Positions 16,362 through 26,199 of a stretch of DNA of 40,629 nt are shown in pieces. A program made the translations under genes and the position numbers. The notes below the pieces were generated by a model. It searched no databases, had not been told where the DNA came from, and saw only the letters and a program-made list of their open reading frames with translations. Each line of letters begins with the position of its first letter. The stretch's first letter is position 1. Source of the stretch: an uncultured Rubrobacteraceae bacterium (GTDB taxonomy: Bacteria; Actinomycetota; Rubrobacteria; Rubrobacterales; Rubrobacteraceae). The stretch lies in contig CADCVG010000035.1 of the NCBI GenBank assembly GCA_902806075.1, positions 1-40,629 of the forward strand, in the 5' to 3' direction.

Positions 16362-16847
16362 TTAGTTCTGGCGGTTCGCCAGTCCGGCGGCTACGGCGGC
16401 GAACAGCATCGGGATGATGCTAAACGCACCAACGGTACCCGCGAGAATGCTCGGCGCGAGCCACACGAGGAATGGAACTGCCGCGGCGAGGACGGAGACA
16501 GCTATCGCCAGAGGTCCGCCGTTACGTCCTCCGGCACGGTTGATCAAGGTTCCCGCCCCATAGCCGGCGGCGGCGGAGATCAGCCACTGAAACGGCAGGT
16601 TGAAGATTACGTACACGATTGGTATTCCCACGAGGGCGACCCCGAGCCCGGCGAGGAGGGTCAGAGCGACCTGCCTCGGCTTCATCACACCCGCCCGGGC
16701 GCCGCGGGGCAGACGGGCATCGTCTGGGCACTTGATACCAACGTCTGTCTGTACCATGCACTCCGTGCAGATGGGCCGTTCGCACGTGGCACACGAGACG
16801 CGCGTCTCTCGCCTGGGATGCCGGTAGCAGTGCTTGACCTCGGCCAC
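16362..16847 (-). CDS. B-box-type zinc-finger membrane protein, function unknown
   Basis: A 161-residue protein. The first 45 residues form a B-box-like zinc-binding domain: CYRHPRRETRVSCATCERPI followed by CTECMVQTDVG and KCPDD, giving Cys/His ligands in the usual order. Four to five hydrophobic helices follow (about residues 55-158). Similar domains sit at the N-terminus of some bacterial rhomboid proteases, but no Ser-His rhomboid motif is seen here. Its GTG start directly follows the hspR stop and clpC begins 9 nt after its own stop, so it is embedded in the heat-shock operon. A role in membrane stress or in recruiting chaperones to the membrane is only an inference. Confidence 0.82.
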   Translation of the reverse strand: MAEVKHCYRHPRRETRVSCATCERPICTECMVQTDVGIKCPDDARLPRGARAGVMKPRQVALTLLAGLGVALVGIPIVYVIFNLPFQWLISAAAGYGAGTLINRAGGRNGGPLAIAVSVLAAAVPFLVWLAPSILAGTVGAFSIIPMLFAAVAAGLANRQN

Positions 16848-17246
16848 TTAGATTCCTCTCCGTCTCATGCTCCGCACGATCTCTCCGCGCGGTAACAGCA
16901 TTATCTCTCGCTTGTAACTGCGGTGTACCTCTTCGACGGCCTTGCCGTGCTCCACGCTCTGCCTCTCTAGCTCCTCGCGCAGGCTCCGGTTCTCGTCCTC
17001 TACCCTCTCGATCCTTCTCTCCAGGTCTAAAACTTTTCTGACCCCGGCGAGGTTCATCCCCATCTCCTGGGTGAGCTTCTGGATATACCTCCCGAGCTCT
17101 ACGTCCTCCTGGGAGTAGAGCCGCGTGTTCTTGATGCTCTTGCGCGGACGCAAGAGCCCCTTCTGCTCGTACATCCGCAATGTCTGCGGATGTACACCGA
17201 TCAACTCCGCCGCGATCCCTATCATGAAGAGCGGTCTCTTTCGCAT
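16848..17246 (-). CDS. hspR: HspR, MerR-family heat-shock repressor
   Basis: A 132-residue MerR-type regulator. The N-terminal winged helix reads MIGIAAELIGVHPQTLRMYE then KGLLRP, followed by TRLYSQEDVELGRYIQKLTQ and MNLAGVRKVLDLE, which is the actinobacterial HspR pattern. A coiled coil of about 50 residues follows. HspR represses the dnaK operon, with DnaK as corepressor, by binding HAIR elements. The gene is the fourth of its operon, 9 nt after dnaJ, with AAGGGG before ATG. A clear HAIR consensus was not found upstream of dnaK. Confidence 0.95.
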   Translation of the reverse strand: MRKRPLFMIGIAAELIGVHPQTLRMYEQKGLLRPRKSIKNTRLYSQEDVELGRYIQKLTQEMGMNLAGVRKVLDLERRIERVEDENRSLREELERQSVEHGKAVEEVHRSYKREIMLLPRGEIVRSMRRRGI

Positions 17247-17255
17247 ATCGGCCCC

Positions 17256-18371
17256 TTACCGCTGCTCGGCCTCACGTGATGCCCGCAACAACCCCTCGCG
17301 CACGTCCTCGTCACGCTCGTCGGCGAGAGCCTCCAGGATCTCCTTCTCCCGCCGGCTGAGCTTCGCGGGCACGACGAGACGCACCCGCACCACGAGGTCT
17401 CCAGGCTCGCCGCCCCCACGCGCCCGAGGCGCCCCCGCCCCACGTACCTTGAACCGCCTGCCGTCCTGCGTCCCAGCCGGCAGCTTGAGCTTCACGGTGC
17501 CCCCATCGGGACGGGGGACCTCGATCTCCGCCCCCAACGCCGCCTCGACGAAGCTGACCGGCACGTCAACCAGAAAATCGTCCCCGCGCCGCTCGAAGAC
17601 CGGGTGCTTCTCCACCCGTGTCACCACGAACAGATCCCCCGGTGGCCCCCCCTTCCTCCCGTCGCTCCCCCTGCCGGGCACCCGGATCTTCATCCCGTCC
17701 TTCGCCCCGGCAGGTATCTTGACGGTCACCTGCCGGTTCTTGCGCAGACGCCCACTCCCCGCGCACCCCGGACAGGGTTTCTCTACGACCGTCCCCTCGC
17801 CACCGCACCTCCCACACGGCCCCGAAAGGGCGAAGAACCCCTGATCCCGGGCCCTCACCCCACGCCCCGAACACTCAGGACATACCCTCGGCGCCGTCCC
17901 TGGAGCCGCCCCCGTACCCCGACAGGGACCACACACCTCCTCGACCGGCGCCGAAACCCGCGTCGTGACCCCCTCCAGAGCATCTTTAAACTTCAGATTT
18001 ACGTTTACACTAACATCCTCGCCCCGGACGGTCTGGGGCTGTCCCCCCTGCCCGGTAAAGACGTCTCCGAAGCTACCGAACAGGTCCGAGAGGTCGGAGA
18101 AGTTGCCTGTGCGCCCGCCCGCGCCGCCCGGCGTCCCGGAGCCGCCGCCGAAGTAGGCGCGGGGGCCTTCGTCATACTCACGCCTCTTCTGGGGGTTGGA
18201 GAGGACCTCGTAGGCGTGCTGGACCTCCTTGAAGCGCTCCTCGGCTTCCCCATCCTCCCTGTTGGCGTCCGGGTGATACTTACGGGCCAGTTTCCTGTAG
18301 GCGCGACGGATCTCCTCCTGAGACGCCCCCTTGCTCACCCCGAGTACCTTGTAAAAGTCCCTGGTCTTCAT
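17256..18371 (-). CDS. dnaJ: Chaperone protein DnaJ
   Basis: A 371-residue type I J-protein. The J domain (residues 1-70: [20 protein letters not shown], with the essential HPD in KYHPDAN) stimulates DnaK ATPase. A Gly-rich linker follows (about 75-120). The zinc-binding region contains the four CxxCxGxG repeats [27 protein letters not shown] and [10 protein letters not shown]-terminal substrate-binding domains include [20 protein letters not shown]. The start is 2 nt after the grpE stop, so the two are translationally coupled. Confidence 0.97.
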   Translation of the reverse strand: MKTRDFYKVLGVSKGASQEEIRRAYRKLARKYHPDANREDGEAEERFKEVQHAYEVLSNPQKRREYDEGPRAYFGGGSGTPGGAGGRTGNFSDLSDLFGSFGDVFTGQGGQPQTVRGEDVSVNVNLKFKDALEGVTTRVSAPVEEVCGPCRGTGAAPGTAPRVCPECSGRGVRARDQGFFALSGPCGRCGGEGTVVEKPCPGCAGSGRLRKNRQVTVKIPAGAKDGMKIRVPGRGSDGRKGGPPGDLFVVTRVEKHPVFERRGDDFLVDVPVSFVEAALGAEIEVPRPDGGTVKLKLPAGTQDGRRFKVRGAGAPRARGGGEPGDLVVRVRLVVPAKLSRREKEILEALADERDEDVREGLLRASREAEQR

Positions 18372-18373
18372 CT

Positions 18374-19087
18374 CTAAACCTGTTTGGAAACTATAACCTT
18401 GGCTGGACGTATGGTTCTGTCGTTCAGCATGTAGCCGGGTTCGAGGGTCTGGACTACGGTGTCCTCCTCGTGTTCGTCGGAGGGCATGCTCATGACGGCC
18501 TCGTGGACCGCCGGATCGAAGCTCTCGCCGTCTGAGTGGATCTGGGCGAGTCCCTCCCGAGCGAGCACGGCGACGAGCTGGTCGCGTGTGGCTCTTACAC
18601 CCTCCCGGACGTCTCCTTGAGCCTCAAGAGCCCGCTCCAGGTTGTCCAGCACGGGCAGAAGCTCGCCCACCAGTCTCTCGGAGGCGACCTGCACATAGCG
18701 GGTCCGCTCTCTCTCCAGACGCTTGCGCGAGTTCTCCATCTCGGCCTTCATGCGCCGCATGTCGTCCAGGTACTCGTCCCGCTCCCGGCGAGCCGCCTCC
18801 AACTCGTCCGCGAGCATCGAGACCTCCTCCGGCGTGATCTCCAAAGGCTCCTCGGAGAGTACCTCTTCGGGGGGTGCCTCCTCTGCCAGCTTCTCTTCCG
18901 GCGCCTCTTCGAGGTCCTCCTCCCTGGGAGGTTCCGGGACCACGCCCGGATCCCTGGACTCTCCTACCTCCACCGGCTCGGAGACGTCATCAGTCTCCCG
19001 CTGCTCCTCTATGGGTTCCTCACGCGGGGATTCCCCCTCCCGACCGTGCCGCTCTTCGCTGCTCAAAGCCTCCCTAACCTCCTGCAT
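18374..19087 (-). CDS. grpE: GrpE, nucleotide exchange factor for DnaK
   Basis: A 237-residue GrpE. The first 90 residues are strongly acidic and probably disordered (longer than in many GrpE proteins). A long dimerising helix follows ([26 protein letters not shown] region), and then the compact beta domain with the family end [18 protein letters not shown]. It releases ADP from DnaK. It lies 58 nt downstream of dnaK; no strong Shine-Dalgarno sequence is visible before ATG 19087. Confidence 0.96.
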   Translation of the reverse strand: MQEVREALSSEERHGREGESPREEPIEEQRETDDVSEPVEVGESRDPGVVPEPPREEDLEEAPEEKLAEEAPPEEVLSEEPLEITPEEVSMLADELEAARRERDEYLDDMRRMKAEMENSRKRLERERTRYVQVASERLVGELLPVLDNLERALEAQGDVREGVRATRDQLVAVLAREGLAQIHSDGESFDPAVHEAVMSMPSDEHEEDTVVQTLEPGYMLNDRTIRPAKVIVSKQV

Positions 19088-19145
19088 ATATCCGACGACC
19101 GGCGGGGCGTCTTCGAGGCCCCAGCCGGTCGCTCTTACGGGGGTA

Positions 19146-21041
19146 TTACCTCTTGTCGTCGTTCTCCTCGTCGATGATCTCGGCGTCCTCGACCACGTCG
19201 TCAGGGTTGTCGCTCCCGGCGGCGCCCTCCTGCTGCTGCTGAGCCTGCCGATAGAGCGCCTCGGAGAGGACGTGGGACGCCGCGAGGAGCGCCTCGCGCT
19301 GGCGCTTTATCTCCTCGACGTCATCACCGGCGAGCGCCTCCTTGGCGTTCTTGAGAGCATCCTCGACGCTGGCCCGGTTCTCGGCATCCACCTTGCCATC
19401 CACGTCCTTCAGAGAACGCTCGACAGAGTAGACCAGGGTGTCGGTGTTGTTCCGCTCGTCGGCCTCCTCACGGCGGCGCTGATCCTCATCGGCGTGCGCC
19501 TCCGCATCCCGGACCATCTGGTCAATGTCCGTGTCGGAGAGGCCGCTGGAGGCGGTGATCGTGATCCGCTGCTCCTTGCCCGTCCCGAGGTCCTTTGCCC
19601 CGACGTTCACGATGCCATTCGCATCTATATCAAACGTAACCTCGATCTGAGGTACACCCCTCGGCGCGGGCGGCATCCCCACGAGCTGGAAGTTGCCGAT
19701 GAGCTTGTTGTACATCGCCATCTCCCGCTCGCCCTGGTACACCTTGATCTCCACCGAGGACTGATTATCGTCAGCGGTGGTAAACACCTCACTCTTACGT
19801 GTAGGTATAGTCGTATTCCTCTCGATGAGCTTCGTCATGACGCCGCCCTTGGTCTCGATACCGAGGCTAAGCGGCGTCACATCGAGGAGCAGCACGTCCT
19901 TGACCTCGCCCGCGAGCACGCCGGCCTGGATCGCGGCGCCGATGGCTACCACTTCGTCCGGGTTTATGGAGCGGTTCGGGTCCTTGCCGGTGATCTCCTT
20001 AACCTTCTCCTGGATCGCCGGGATTCGGATGGACCCGCCCACGAGGATGACCTGATCTATGTCGCCCTGACCGAGCCCCGCGTCCTTCATCGCCTGCCGG
20101 ACCGGGCCGGCAGTCGCCTCCACGAGGTCCGCGGTTAGCTGGTTGAACTGCGCCCGCGAGAGGGTCAGGTCAAGGTGCTTCGGGCCGTTGGCGTCGGCGG
20201 TAATGAAGGGCAAGTTTATGGCCGTGCTCGTCGTGGACGATAGCTCCCTCTTGGCCTTCTCGGCGGCCTCAATGAGGCGCTGGGTCGCCATCTTGTCCTT
20301 CGAGAGGTCTATCCCCTCGGCCTTCCTGAACTCCGCGACGAGCCACTCGACTATCTTGGTGTCGAAGTCGTCGCCGCCGAGGTGGTTGTTGCCGCTCGTC
20401 GCCTTGACCTCGAAGACACCCTCCCCAAGCTCGAGGATGGAGACGTCGAACGTGCCGCCGCCGAGGTCGAAGACCAGGACGGTCTGCTCATGCTCCTTGT
20501 CGAGACCGTAGGCGAGGGCCGCGGCCGTCGGCTCGTTGATAATACGCTTGACGTTGAGACCGGCGATCTTGCCGGCGTCCTTCGTCGCCTGGCGCTGGGC
20601 GTCCTCGAAGTACGCCGGCACCGTGATGACGGCCTCCGTGACCTCCTCGCCGAGGTACTCCTCTGCGTCCCTCTTGAGCTTCTGAAGAGTCATCGCGGAG
20701 ATCTCCGGCGGCGAGTAATCCTTGTCGCCGACCCGCACCTGCACCTCGCCACCCGGACCACTGACTACTCCGTAGCCCACGCGCCCGGCCTCGCTCTCGA
20801 TGTCCTTGAAGCGGCGGCCCATAAAGCGCTTTACCGAGTAGACCGTACCCTCGGGGTTCGTCACAGCCTGCCTGCGAGCGAGCTGCCCGACGAGCCGCTC
20901 CCCGCTCCTCCTGTCGAACGCGACTACCGAAGGTGTCGTCCTCTCCCCCTCGGAGTTGTTAATTACTGTCGGATCGCCACCCTCAAGTACCGCCACGCAA
21001 CTATTCGTGGTACCAAGGTCTATACCGATGCTCTTGCCCAT
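19146..21041 (-). CDS. dnaK: Chaperone protein DnaK (Hsp70)
   Basis: A 631-residue Hsp70. The nucleotide-binding domain has [14 protein letters not shown] (phosphate 1 loop), [19 protein letters not shown] (phosphate 2) and [14 protein letters not shown] (adenosine). The substrate domain starts after the linker [16 protein letters not shown]. The C-terminal tail is short and Glu/Asp-rich and ends DDKR. ATG 21041 has AGGAGG 7 nt upstream; a longer frame to 21068 adds nine non-family residues. It is the first gene of the operon with grpE, dnaJ, hspR, the B-box gene and clpC, and is divergent from the response regulator gene. Confidence 0.98.
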   Translation of the reverse strand: MGKSIGIDLGTTNSCVAVLEGGDPTVINNSEGERTTPSVVAFDRRSGERLVGQLARRQAVTNPEGTVYSVKRFMGRRFKDIESEAGRVGYGVVSGPGGEVQVRVGDKDYSPPEISAMTLQKLKRDAEEYLGEEVTEAVITVPAYFEDAQRQATKDAGKIAGLNVKRIINEPTAAALAYGLDKEHEQTVLVFDLGGGTFDVSILELGEGVFEVKATSGNNHLGGDDFDTKIVEWLVAEFRKAEGIDLSKDKMATQRLIEAAEKAKRELSSTTSTAINLPFITADANGPKHLDLTLSRAQFNQLTADLVEATAGPVRQAMKDAGLGQGDIDQVILVGGSIRIPAIQEKVKEITGKDPNRSINPDEVVAIGAAIQAGVLAGEVKDVLLLDVTPLSLGIETKGGVMTKLIERNTTIPTRKSEVFTTADDNQSSVEIKVYQGEREMAMYNKLIGNFQLVGMPPAPRGVPQIEVTFDIDANGIVNVGAKDLGTGKEQRITITASSGLSDTDIDQMVRDAEAHADEDQRRREEADERNNTDTLVYSVERSLKDVDGKVDAENRASVEDALKNAKEALAGDDVEEIKRQREALLAASHVLSEALYRQAQQQQEGAAGSDNPDDVVEDAEIIDEENDDKR

Positions 21042-21085
21042 TCCGTTTCCTCCTGTTGGGGGTAACACTAATCTAAATCATCGTG

Positions 21086-21114
21086 ATTATAAAATCTAAG
21101 CGTATTAGCTTCAA
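21086..21114 (-). promoter_or_regulatory. dnaK operon promoter (sigma-A-like)
   Basis: On the minus strand TTGAAG (21114-21109) and TATAAT (21091-21086) are separated by exactly 17 bp, a near-consensus housekeeping promoter 45 nt before dnaK ATG. The sequence between includes AAGC-taatac-GCTT, a small inverted repeat over the -35 spacer. The nearby CTTGAAG resembles one half of the HspR HAIR site (CTTGAGT), but its partner half is poor, so an HspR operator here is only tentative. Confidence 0.7.
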
Positions 21115-21136
21115 GATCATCCGGACACGAGGAGAG

Positions 21137-21142
21137 TATAAT
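21137..21142 (+). promoter_or_regulatory. -10 element for the response regulator operon
   Basis: A perfect TATAAT lies about 62 nt before the proposed TTG start of the response regulator gene, divergent from the dnaK promoter about 45 bp away. No good -35 hexamer is seen at 16-18 bp, which may mean activator dependence. Confidence 0.45.
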
Positions 21143-21203
21143 GTAAGTATGCGGGGCGGGGGCACCGGTGGGTTGGTGCGTTCCAACGGAGGTTACGAGT
21201 ATT

Positions 21204-21917
21204 TTGGAAGAGACGATTTTATTAGTAGACGACGACGCGGCGCTCTTAGAGGTCATGTCTATTGTGCTGTCGTCGGAGGGGTACAGAGTCATCACGGCTG
21301 CCGACGGGTCTGAGGCGTTGCGGGAGGTCGAGCGGGAGGCTCTAGACCTCGTGATCCTGGACGTCATGTTGCCCAGGGTCAGCGGCTTCGAGGTCTTGAA
21401 GAAGATCCGGGAGAAGAGCGACGTCCCGGTGGTGATGCTCACGGCGAAGGGCCAGTCGGTGGATAAGGTCGTCGGCCTGGAGCTCGGGGCGGACGACTAT
21501 ATCACCAAGCCCTTCGATACCAAGGAGCTTTTGGCGCGCATCCGGGCGATCTTGCGGAGGTTCGGGCGTCAGGAGGGCAGGAGCCTCGACGGCGCCCTCA
21601 GGATCGGCTCGCTGGAGTTGGATCCCGATGGTTATACGGTGACCAGGGACGGCGAGCCGTTGGAGCTCACACCGACCGAGTTCAAGATACTGGCGCTCCT
21701 GATGAAGCGTCCGGGCCGGGCGTTCTCGCGGACCCAGATCTCCGAGGCCGTCTCTACAGGTTCGCATTACCTTGCGAGCCGTTACATAGACGTACACATC
21801 TCGCGCCTGCGCGGCAAAGTAGAGCACGACCCCAGGGAGCCGCGCCTCATCCAGACCGTGCCGAGCATCGGCTACCGGGTGGCCCGACCGTCCGCGACCG
21901 CGACCCGGAGCGCCTAA
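21204..21917 (+). CDS. OmpR/PhoB-family response regulator
   Basis: A 237-residue two-domain regulator. The receiver domain shows LLVDDDAALLEVM with the acidic pocket, phospho-acceptor Asp53 in VILDVMLPRVSG, the conserved Thr in VVMLTAKGQ, and the Lys in DDYITKPFD. The C-terminal winged helix (about 135-230) has LELTPTEFKILALLMKRPG and the recognition helix SRYIDVHISRLRGKVE. TTG 21204 is chosen because GGAGG lies 11 nt upstream; a GTG at 21168 would add 12 atypical residues. It precedes its kinase gene by a few nt. The layout resembles actinobacterial mtrA-mtrB-lpqB. Confidence 0.93.
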   Translation: MEETILLVDDDAALLEVMSIVLSSEGYRVITAADGSEALREVEREALDLVILDVMLPRVSGFEVLKKIREKSDVPVVMLTAKGQSVDKVVGLELGADDYITKPFDTKELLARIRAILRRFGRQEGRSLDGALRIGSLELDPDGYTVTRDGEPLELTPTEFKILALLMKRPGRAFSRTQISEAVSTGSHYLASRYIDVHISRLRGKVEHDPREPRLIQTVPSIGYRVARPSATATRSA

Positions 21918-21923
21918 GAGTAG

Positions 21924-23867
21924 TTGGGTAAGGGTCAAGGGAAGTATCCCCTTCCGTCGCCCTCCTTCAGGGCGCGCGTCTTCGCGGCGCTCGTGGGGAT
22001 CTCGGCAACGACGAGCCTGGTGGTCGGGCTCGTCCTCTACTACTTCGCCGAAGACAGGCTGGTCAATGAAGAGCGCAACTCCCTGATCCAGCGCTCCCGG
22101 ACGGCGAACGCGAGCGCCGGGGTCTTTCTGGAGGGCCTGCGCGACCCCGAGAACGGCGCCCTCCCCGCCTCCGATGCCTACGCCGAGGAGTTGGTCCGTT
22201 CGGTCGCGGACTCCACTGGGCTCGAGGTGCTTCACGCGGGACCGGACGGGAAGCCTCTGGCCGCCAGGAACGGCCTGTCGGGGACGCCTGTCTCTCCCGG
22301 CGAAGCCTACGAGCGTTTCGGTCTCGACGAAGAGGTTCTGGAGGAGGCAAGGACGAGCTCTTCAGGTGGAGAGGGCCGGCTCGTCTCGACGGGCGGCGGC
22401 ACCTCCAACTCCCCGCGTTTCGTGGCAGTCTGGCCACTCTCGGGGGCGGAGGGGAGCGTGCAAGGTAGCCTCGTCTACAACTCGCCGGGGGACGGGTTGG
22501 AGAAGGCACTCGCCTTCTTGCGCTACGGTATCCTCGGGGCCATCGGGACGAGCGTGCTCCTGGCCGGGCTGGGGAGCATGGTGCTGGCGCGCCAGATCTC
22601 ACGCCCCCTCACCGAGACCCGAGACGCCGCCATCCGGGTGGCGTCCGGCGACTACAGGTCCGTGCCCGTCAAGAGCAACGACGAGCTTGGCGAAGTAGCC
22701 CGGGCCTTTAACTATATGGCCGAGGAGATCCGTCATTACGTAGACGAGATACAGCACCAGAAGTCGCGCCTGGAGGCGGTCCTCGAGGCCTCCCCCGAAG
22801 CGGTCGTCGCCATAGACCCCGAGGAACGCGTGACGATGGCGAACCCGGCCGCCTCCCGGATGCTCGGTATAGGGCCGTCCTCCTTCGGGCGCAAGATCTC
22901 AGAGCTAGACGTGCCCGCCGACGTCCTCACCTGCCTGCGTGAGGCCTCCGCGGCTGGCGCCGCTGTCCGGGAGATCGAGGTAGGAGGCGAGACGACCTAC
23001 TGGGCCTACGCCGCCCGCATGAACGACCAAAGAGAAGACCGGCGGGTCCACGGCTCTACCAACGGTTCAGGCGGCGGGACCATACTCGCTGTGCGGGACA
23101 TAACCGAGCACCGATCGTTGGAGAGGGCCAAGACGGCCTTCGTCTCGGACGTCTCACACGAGCTGCGCACGCCGCTCACGACCATCCAGAGCGCGGTGGG
23201 CCTTTTGGAGCGGGCCGGGGAGAGGTTGGACCCTTTGGAGCACCGGGCCCTGGAGCTCGCCGATCAGGAGCTCAAGCGCATAAGAGCTATGGTCGAGGAG
23301 TTGCTCACCCTCGCCCAGATGGACTCCTGGCAATACTCCCTGGAGCTGACGCCGACGGACCTCGACGAGGTCATAAGGAGTGCCCTGGGTAGTATAGAGG
23401 CGAAGGCCAAGAGGTTTAGCATCGAGATCTACTACGTTGGAGGCGATCTCCAGGAGGGCCAGGACTCCATCGAGCAGCACCTGTGCCTCTGCGACGCGCG
23501 GAAGATCTACCAGGTCCTCATTAACCTCTTAGACAACGCGGTCAAGTACTCCGACCCGGGCGCGAGGGTAGAGGTCCGGGTGCTTGAAGACCCGAGCTCC
23601 GTAACGGTGCGGGTAACGGACACGGGGGTCGGCATCCCCGAAGAGGACCTCCCTAACCTCTTCGACAGGTTCTACCGCGTGAACAAGGACCGCTCGCGGG
23701 CGACGGGTGGCAGCGGACTTGGACTCGCCATTAGCAAGCAGATCGTCGAACTGCACGGCGGCAGCCTCTCCGTGGAGAGCGAGGTGGGCGTGGGCTCTAC
23801 CTTCGAGATCCGCCTACCCAAATCCCCCCTCCCCCGCTCTACTCCCTCCTCGTCATATGCGCTATAG
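21924..23867 (+). CDS. Membrane sensor histidine kinase (HAMP-PAS-HisKA-HATPase)
   Basis: A 647-residue kinase. TM1 lies at about 16-38 ([20 protein letters not shown]), followed by an extracytoplasmic sensor to about 185 and TM2 at about 190-215. HAMP ([20 protein letters not shown]) is followed by a PAS domain ([20 protein letters not shown]). The dimerisation helix has phospho-acceptor His412 in [13 protein letters not shown]. The ATPase domain has N box [13 protein letters not shown]1 DTGVGIP and G2 GGSGLGLAI. The start is TTG 21924, 4 nt after the regulator's stop; no better start is seen. The signal is unknown; cell-wall or phosphate sensing would fit the HAMP-PAS type. Confidence 0.93.
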   Translation: MGKGQGKYPLPSPSFRARVFAALVGISATTSLVVGLVLYYFAEDRLVNEERNSLIQRSRTANASAGVFLEGLRDPENGALPASDAYAEELVRSVADSTGLEVLHAGPDGKPLAARNGLSGTPVSPGEAYERFGLDEEVLEEARTSSSGGEGRLVSTGGGTSNSPRFVAVWPLSGAEGSVQGSLVYNSPGDGLEKALAFLRYGILGAIGTSVLLAGLGSMVLARQISRPLTETRDAAIRVASGDYRSVPVKSNDELGEVARAFNYMAEEIRHYVDEIQHQKSRLEAVLEASPEAVVAIDPEERVTMANPAASRMLGIGPSSFGRKISELDVPADVLTCLREASAAGAAVREIEVGGETTYWAYAARMNDQREDRRVHGSTNGSGGGTILAVRDITEHRSLERAKTAFVSDVSHELRTPLTTIQSAVGLLERAGERLDPLEHRALELADQELKRIRAMVEELLTLAQMDSWQYSLELTPTDLDEVIRSALGSIEAKAKRFSIEIYYVGGDLQEGQDSIEQHLCLCDARKIYQVLINLLDNAVKYSDPGARVEVRVLEDPSSVTVRVTDTGVGIPEEDLPNLFDRFYRVNKDRSRATGGSGLGLAISKQIVELHGGSLSVESEVGVGSTFEIRLPKSPLPRSTPSSSYAL

Positions 23868-25089
23868 AAGAACAAGGCTCGTGGCGACGCTGGCCTCCCT
23901 CGCGGTGCTCTCCGGCTGCGGGCTCCTCCCGGGGGAGACGCGAGAAGTCATCTCCATACCGCCCGCCTCGGCTGGCTCGTCCTCGGACTCCGGCTTTGGC
24001 CCGGGGGTGCGCACCTTGAGCTTCGGCCCCGGGGGCAAGGGCTCGCCACGCATGAGCCCCTCTGGCGAGAGGATATCGTTCGTCCTCGACGGCCGCGTAG
24101 CCGAGAAAGCTCTCTACTCCCAAGACCCGAGCCTCAGCACCGGGGAGGACCTCCGCGCCGAGCACGCCGAATGGCTCCCTGATGGCACTCTGGCGACTCT
24201 GGGCGTGAAGGAGGAGGACCAGAGGGCAGAGTCGGCCGTCTCGAGATCCCTCTTCGCCGTGAGCGGGGAAGACACTTCGACGGACGACCGGGAGCTCGTC
24301 GAAAGGGTCGGGGCGGCGGGGGCGCTCCCGGACGGCGGGCTCGTGGTCGCGGCGGAGGTACCGTCCGCAAGAGGGGCCGTGGAGGAGCAGACCGAGAGCC
24401 GACTGATGCTTCTCGAGGGTTCGGAGACGCCGATGAAGTTCTACCTGAGGGGTATAGAGGGTCGTGTCACCGGTCTCTCGGTCTCGCCGGATGGGAGCCA
24501 GGCGATGCTTGCGGTGCTGCGCGACCACGGAGGAGGTAGCGCCGGACAGTTCGAGATACAGGTCTATCGCTTCTCGGATGGCCGGACGAGCCTCGCGGCG
24601 CGCCTCCCGGAGGGGATGGAGGTCCTCGGCGCGCCCCAGTGGACGCCACACGGGGCCTACTTCGTGGCCGGCGACGCGGCTAGCGGCGCGGAGCCGGGCC
24701 CTTACGCCCTGTACCGGACGGTGCCTGGCTCGGAGAAGCCTGAGCCAGTGAGCGCGGTCGGTGAGGGCTTCGTGGCCGCGAGCGCGAGCGTCTCCCCGGA
24801 TAGGGACCGCCTGGCGGTGATCGGACGCAGAAACCCCAGCTCCCCGACCAACCTGTACGTACTAAATCTCGACTCCGGCACCCTGGATGTCGCCACGACC
24901 AACGAGGACATGGAGATAAAGACCGACCCCCGTGACCTCGCCTGGTCCCCGGACGGAGGGACGGTGATCCTGGTCGCCCGCGAGGCACTCTCCGGTCCAG
25001 CAGTCTACGACGTCCCGGCGGAGGAGCTCTCGTCGGCCTTCTACAACCTCTACCAGGTACCGATCAGAGCTTCCGGGGACACGGAATGA
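23857..25089 (+). CDS. Secreted lipoprotein with beta-propeller repeats (LpqB-like position)
   Basis: A 410-residue lipoprotein. A signal peptide ([20 protein letters not shown]) ends in the lipobox LSGC. The mature part carries propeller-type repeats of the WD40/TolB kind, seen as [31 protein letters not shown] and [19 protein letters not shown] 23857 overlaps the end of the kinase gene by 11 bp, so the products are coupled. By position it matches LpqB, the lipoprotein that modulates the MtrB kinase in other actinobacteria; a clear GerMN domain was not recognised. It probably sits on the outer face of the membrane and tunes the sensor. Confidence 0.85.
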   Translation: MRYRRTRLVATLASLAVLSGCGLLPGETREVISIPPASAGSSSDSGFGPGVRTLSFGPGGKGSPRMSPSGERISFVLDGRVAEKALYSQDPSLSTGEDLRAEHAEWLPDGTLATLGVKEEDQRAESAVSRSLFAVSGEDTSTDDRELVERVGAAGALPDGGLVVAAEVPSARGAVEEQTESRLMLLEGSETPMKFYLRGIEGRVTGLSVSPDGSQAMLAVLRDHGGGSAGQFEIQVYRFSDGRTSLAARLPEGMEVLGAPQWTPHGAYFVAGDAASGAEPGPYALYRTVPGSEKPEPVSAVGEGFVAASASVSPDRDRLAVIGRRNPSSPTNLYVLNLDSGTLDVATTNEDMEIKTDPRDLAWSPDGGTVILVAREALSGPAVYDVPAEELSSAFYNLYQVPIRASGDTE

Positions 25090-25598
25090 GGGGCGTCTTT
25101 CTGTGGGCGTTGGGTGGAGTAGCGGCCTTTCTGGCGACAGCCGGCGCGTTCCTGCTGCTCGCCAGCCTCGGCAGCTCTTCGGAGACGAGCTCCCCTATCC
25201 CCCCGGCCGAGCGAGCTGGCGCCGGATCTTCTTCGTCACCTGCGCTGGTGCTCGACCTCCCGGAGGAGCGGCTGGTGGGGCTCGAGAGAGCTCCCGGACA
25301 GAGGCTCACCGTGGATGTCGTCAACAGGGGAGACGAGGACCTCGCCGGTGTGGAGCTCGAGCTGGAAGTCTTCCCGGCGGATACTACCCGGTCCCGCCAG
25401 CATAACTACCGGGAGGTGTCGGAGACGCTCACGCCCGGGGAGGCGACCACCGTGGAGTTCGAGCTAGACCTCTCCCCATCGCTCCCCACGAAGACCAGGC
25501 CCCCGGGTGCCGCCCCGCGAGCCCGGGAAGTTCTACAGTTCAGCGCGGCTGCCCCGGGAGTCGCCCCGGCCGTCAAGACCGCCGTTCTTGCGCCCTGA
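25086..25598 (+). CDS. Secreted or membrane-anchored protein with an Ig-like/CARDB-type domain
   Basis: A 170-residue protein. It has one N-terminal hydrophobic helix (VFLWALGGVAAFLATAGAFL), a Ser/Pro-rich linker, and a beta-sandwich-like region (about 65-140: LTVDVVNRGDEDLAGVELEL, then TLTPGEATTVEFEL), the pattern of CARDB/NEW3 adhesion or spacer domains. Its ATG overlaps the stop of the lipoprotein gene (ATGA), making it the fourth gene of this signalling cassette. It lacks a lipobox Cys, so the helix probably anchors it. The last 26 bp overlap the convergent GNAT-like gene. Confidence 0.75.
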   Translation: MRGVFLWALGGVAAFLATAGAFLLLASLGSSSETSSPIPPAERAGAGSSSSPALVLDLPEERLVGLERAPGQRLTVDVVNRGDEDLAGVELELEVFPADTTRSRQHNYREVSETLTPGEATTVEFELDLSPSLPTKTRPPGAAPRAREVLQFSAAAPGVAPAVKTAVLAP

Positions 25599-26187
25599 CG
25601 CGCACGAGCGCCGGTGCGCCCGGCGCCTTTAGGACCGGCAGCTTTACCCTGCCCATCAGGCCGCGGGCAAGCTCCCCGACCTCCACGACGCTCCCGAAGT
25701 CCGCCCGCATCAGCGTGTAGGGGTAGCCCGCGCTCCGCCTCACCGGCTTCCAGCCGCTCTCCGAGAGGAACCGCGTCGGGACGTGCCGTGGCAGCCCGAG
25801 GTCGCTGGCTATCGCCTCGACCCCGCCGAAGCCGCGGAGCCTGAGGTCCCGCATGGAGCGCACCAGGAGGCGACGGCGGGTGCGCGCGTCGCCCTCCACG
25901 TAGGCCAGGAGCGCGGCATCCTCCCCCAAGGGTCCCACAGGGTACCGCCCGGCGCGGGGAAGGTACGCCTGCGGCCCGTAGACCACGAACCCTGAGATCT
26001 CCTCTCCCTGGCGCACCATGAATCCCGCTGTCCCCCAGGACTCCTCGATCTCGCCGAACCACTCCCCGGCCCCGTAGGTGCCCCCGGTCCAGTAGGAGAT
26101 TACCTTCTCCAACTCCGCTATCTCGCCGACCTCGTCTGTACGAATCTCCTCGACGGAAGGGACGAAGGGCATGGGACGCATCCTCAT
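25573..26187 (-). CDS. GNAT-like acetyltransferase, substrate unknown
   Basis: A 204-residue protein with features of the GNAT fold: an N-terminal helix, GFMVRQGEEISGFVVYGPQA as the central beta pair, a segment where acetyl-CoA would bind (DAALLAYVEGDARTRRRLLV, then RSMRDLRLRGFGGVEAIAS), and RFLSESGWKPVRRSAGYPYT as the C-terminal part. The glycine-rich pyrophosphate loop is weak, so the call is moderate. The start may be ATG 26187 or the in-frame ATG two codons later. It is convergent with the Ig-like gene, overlapping by 26 bp. Confidence 0.6.
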   Translation of the reverse strand: MRMRPMPFVPSVEEIRTDEVGEIAELEKVISYWTGGTYGAGEWFGEIEESWGTAGFMVRQGEEISGFVVYGPQAYLPRAGRYPVGPLGEDAALLAYVEGDARTRRRLLVRSMRDLRLRGFGGVEAIASDLGLPRHVPTRFLSESGWKPVRRSAGYPYTLMRADFGSVVEVGELARGLMGRVKLPVLKAPGAPALVRVRAQERRS

Positions 26188-26199
26188 ACCACCAGCCTA

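Noticed and set aside
21042-21167. A consensus HAIR operator for HspR upstream of dnaK
   Set aside because: Only one half-site-like CTTGAAG is present; the second half does not match the CTTGAGT-N7-ACTCAAG consensus, so it is reported only as tentative.
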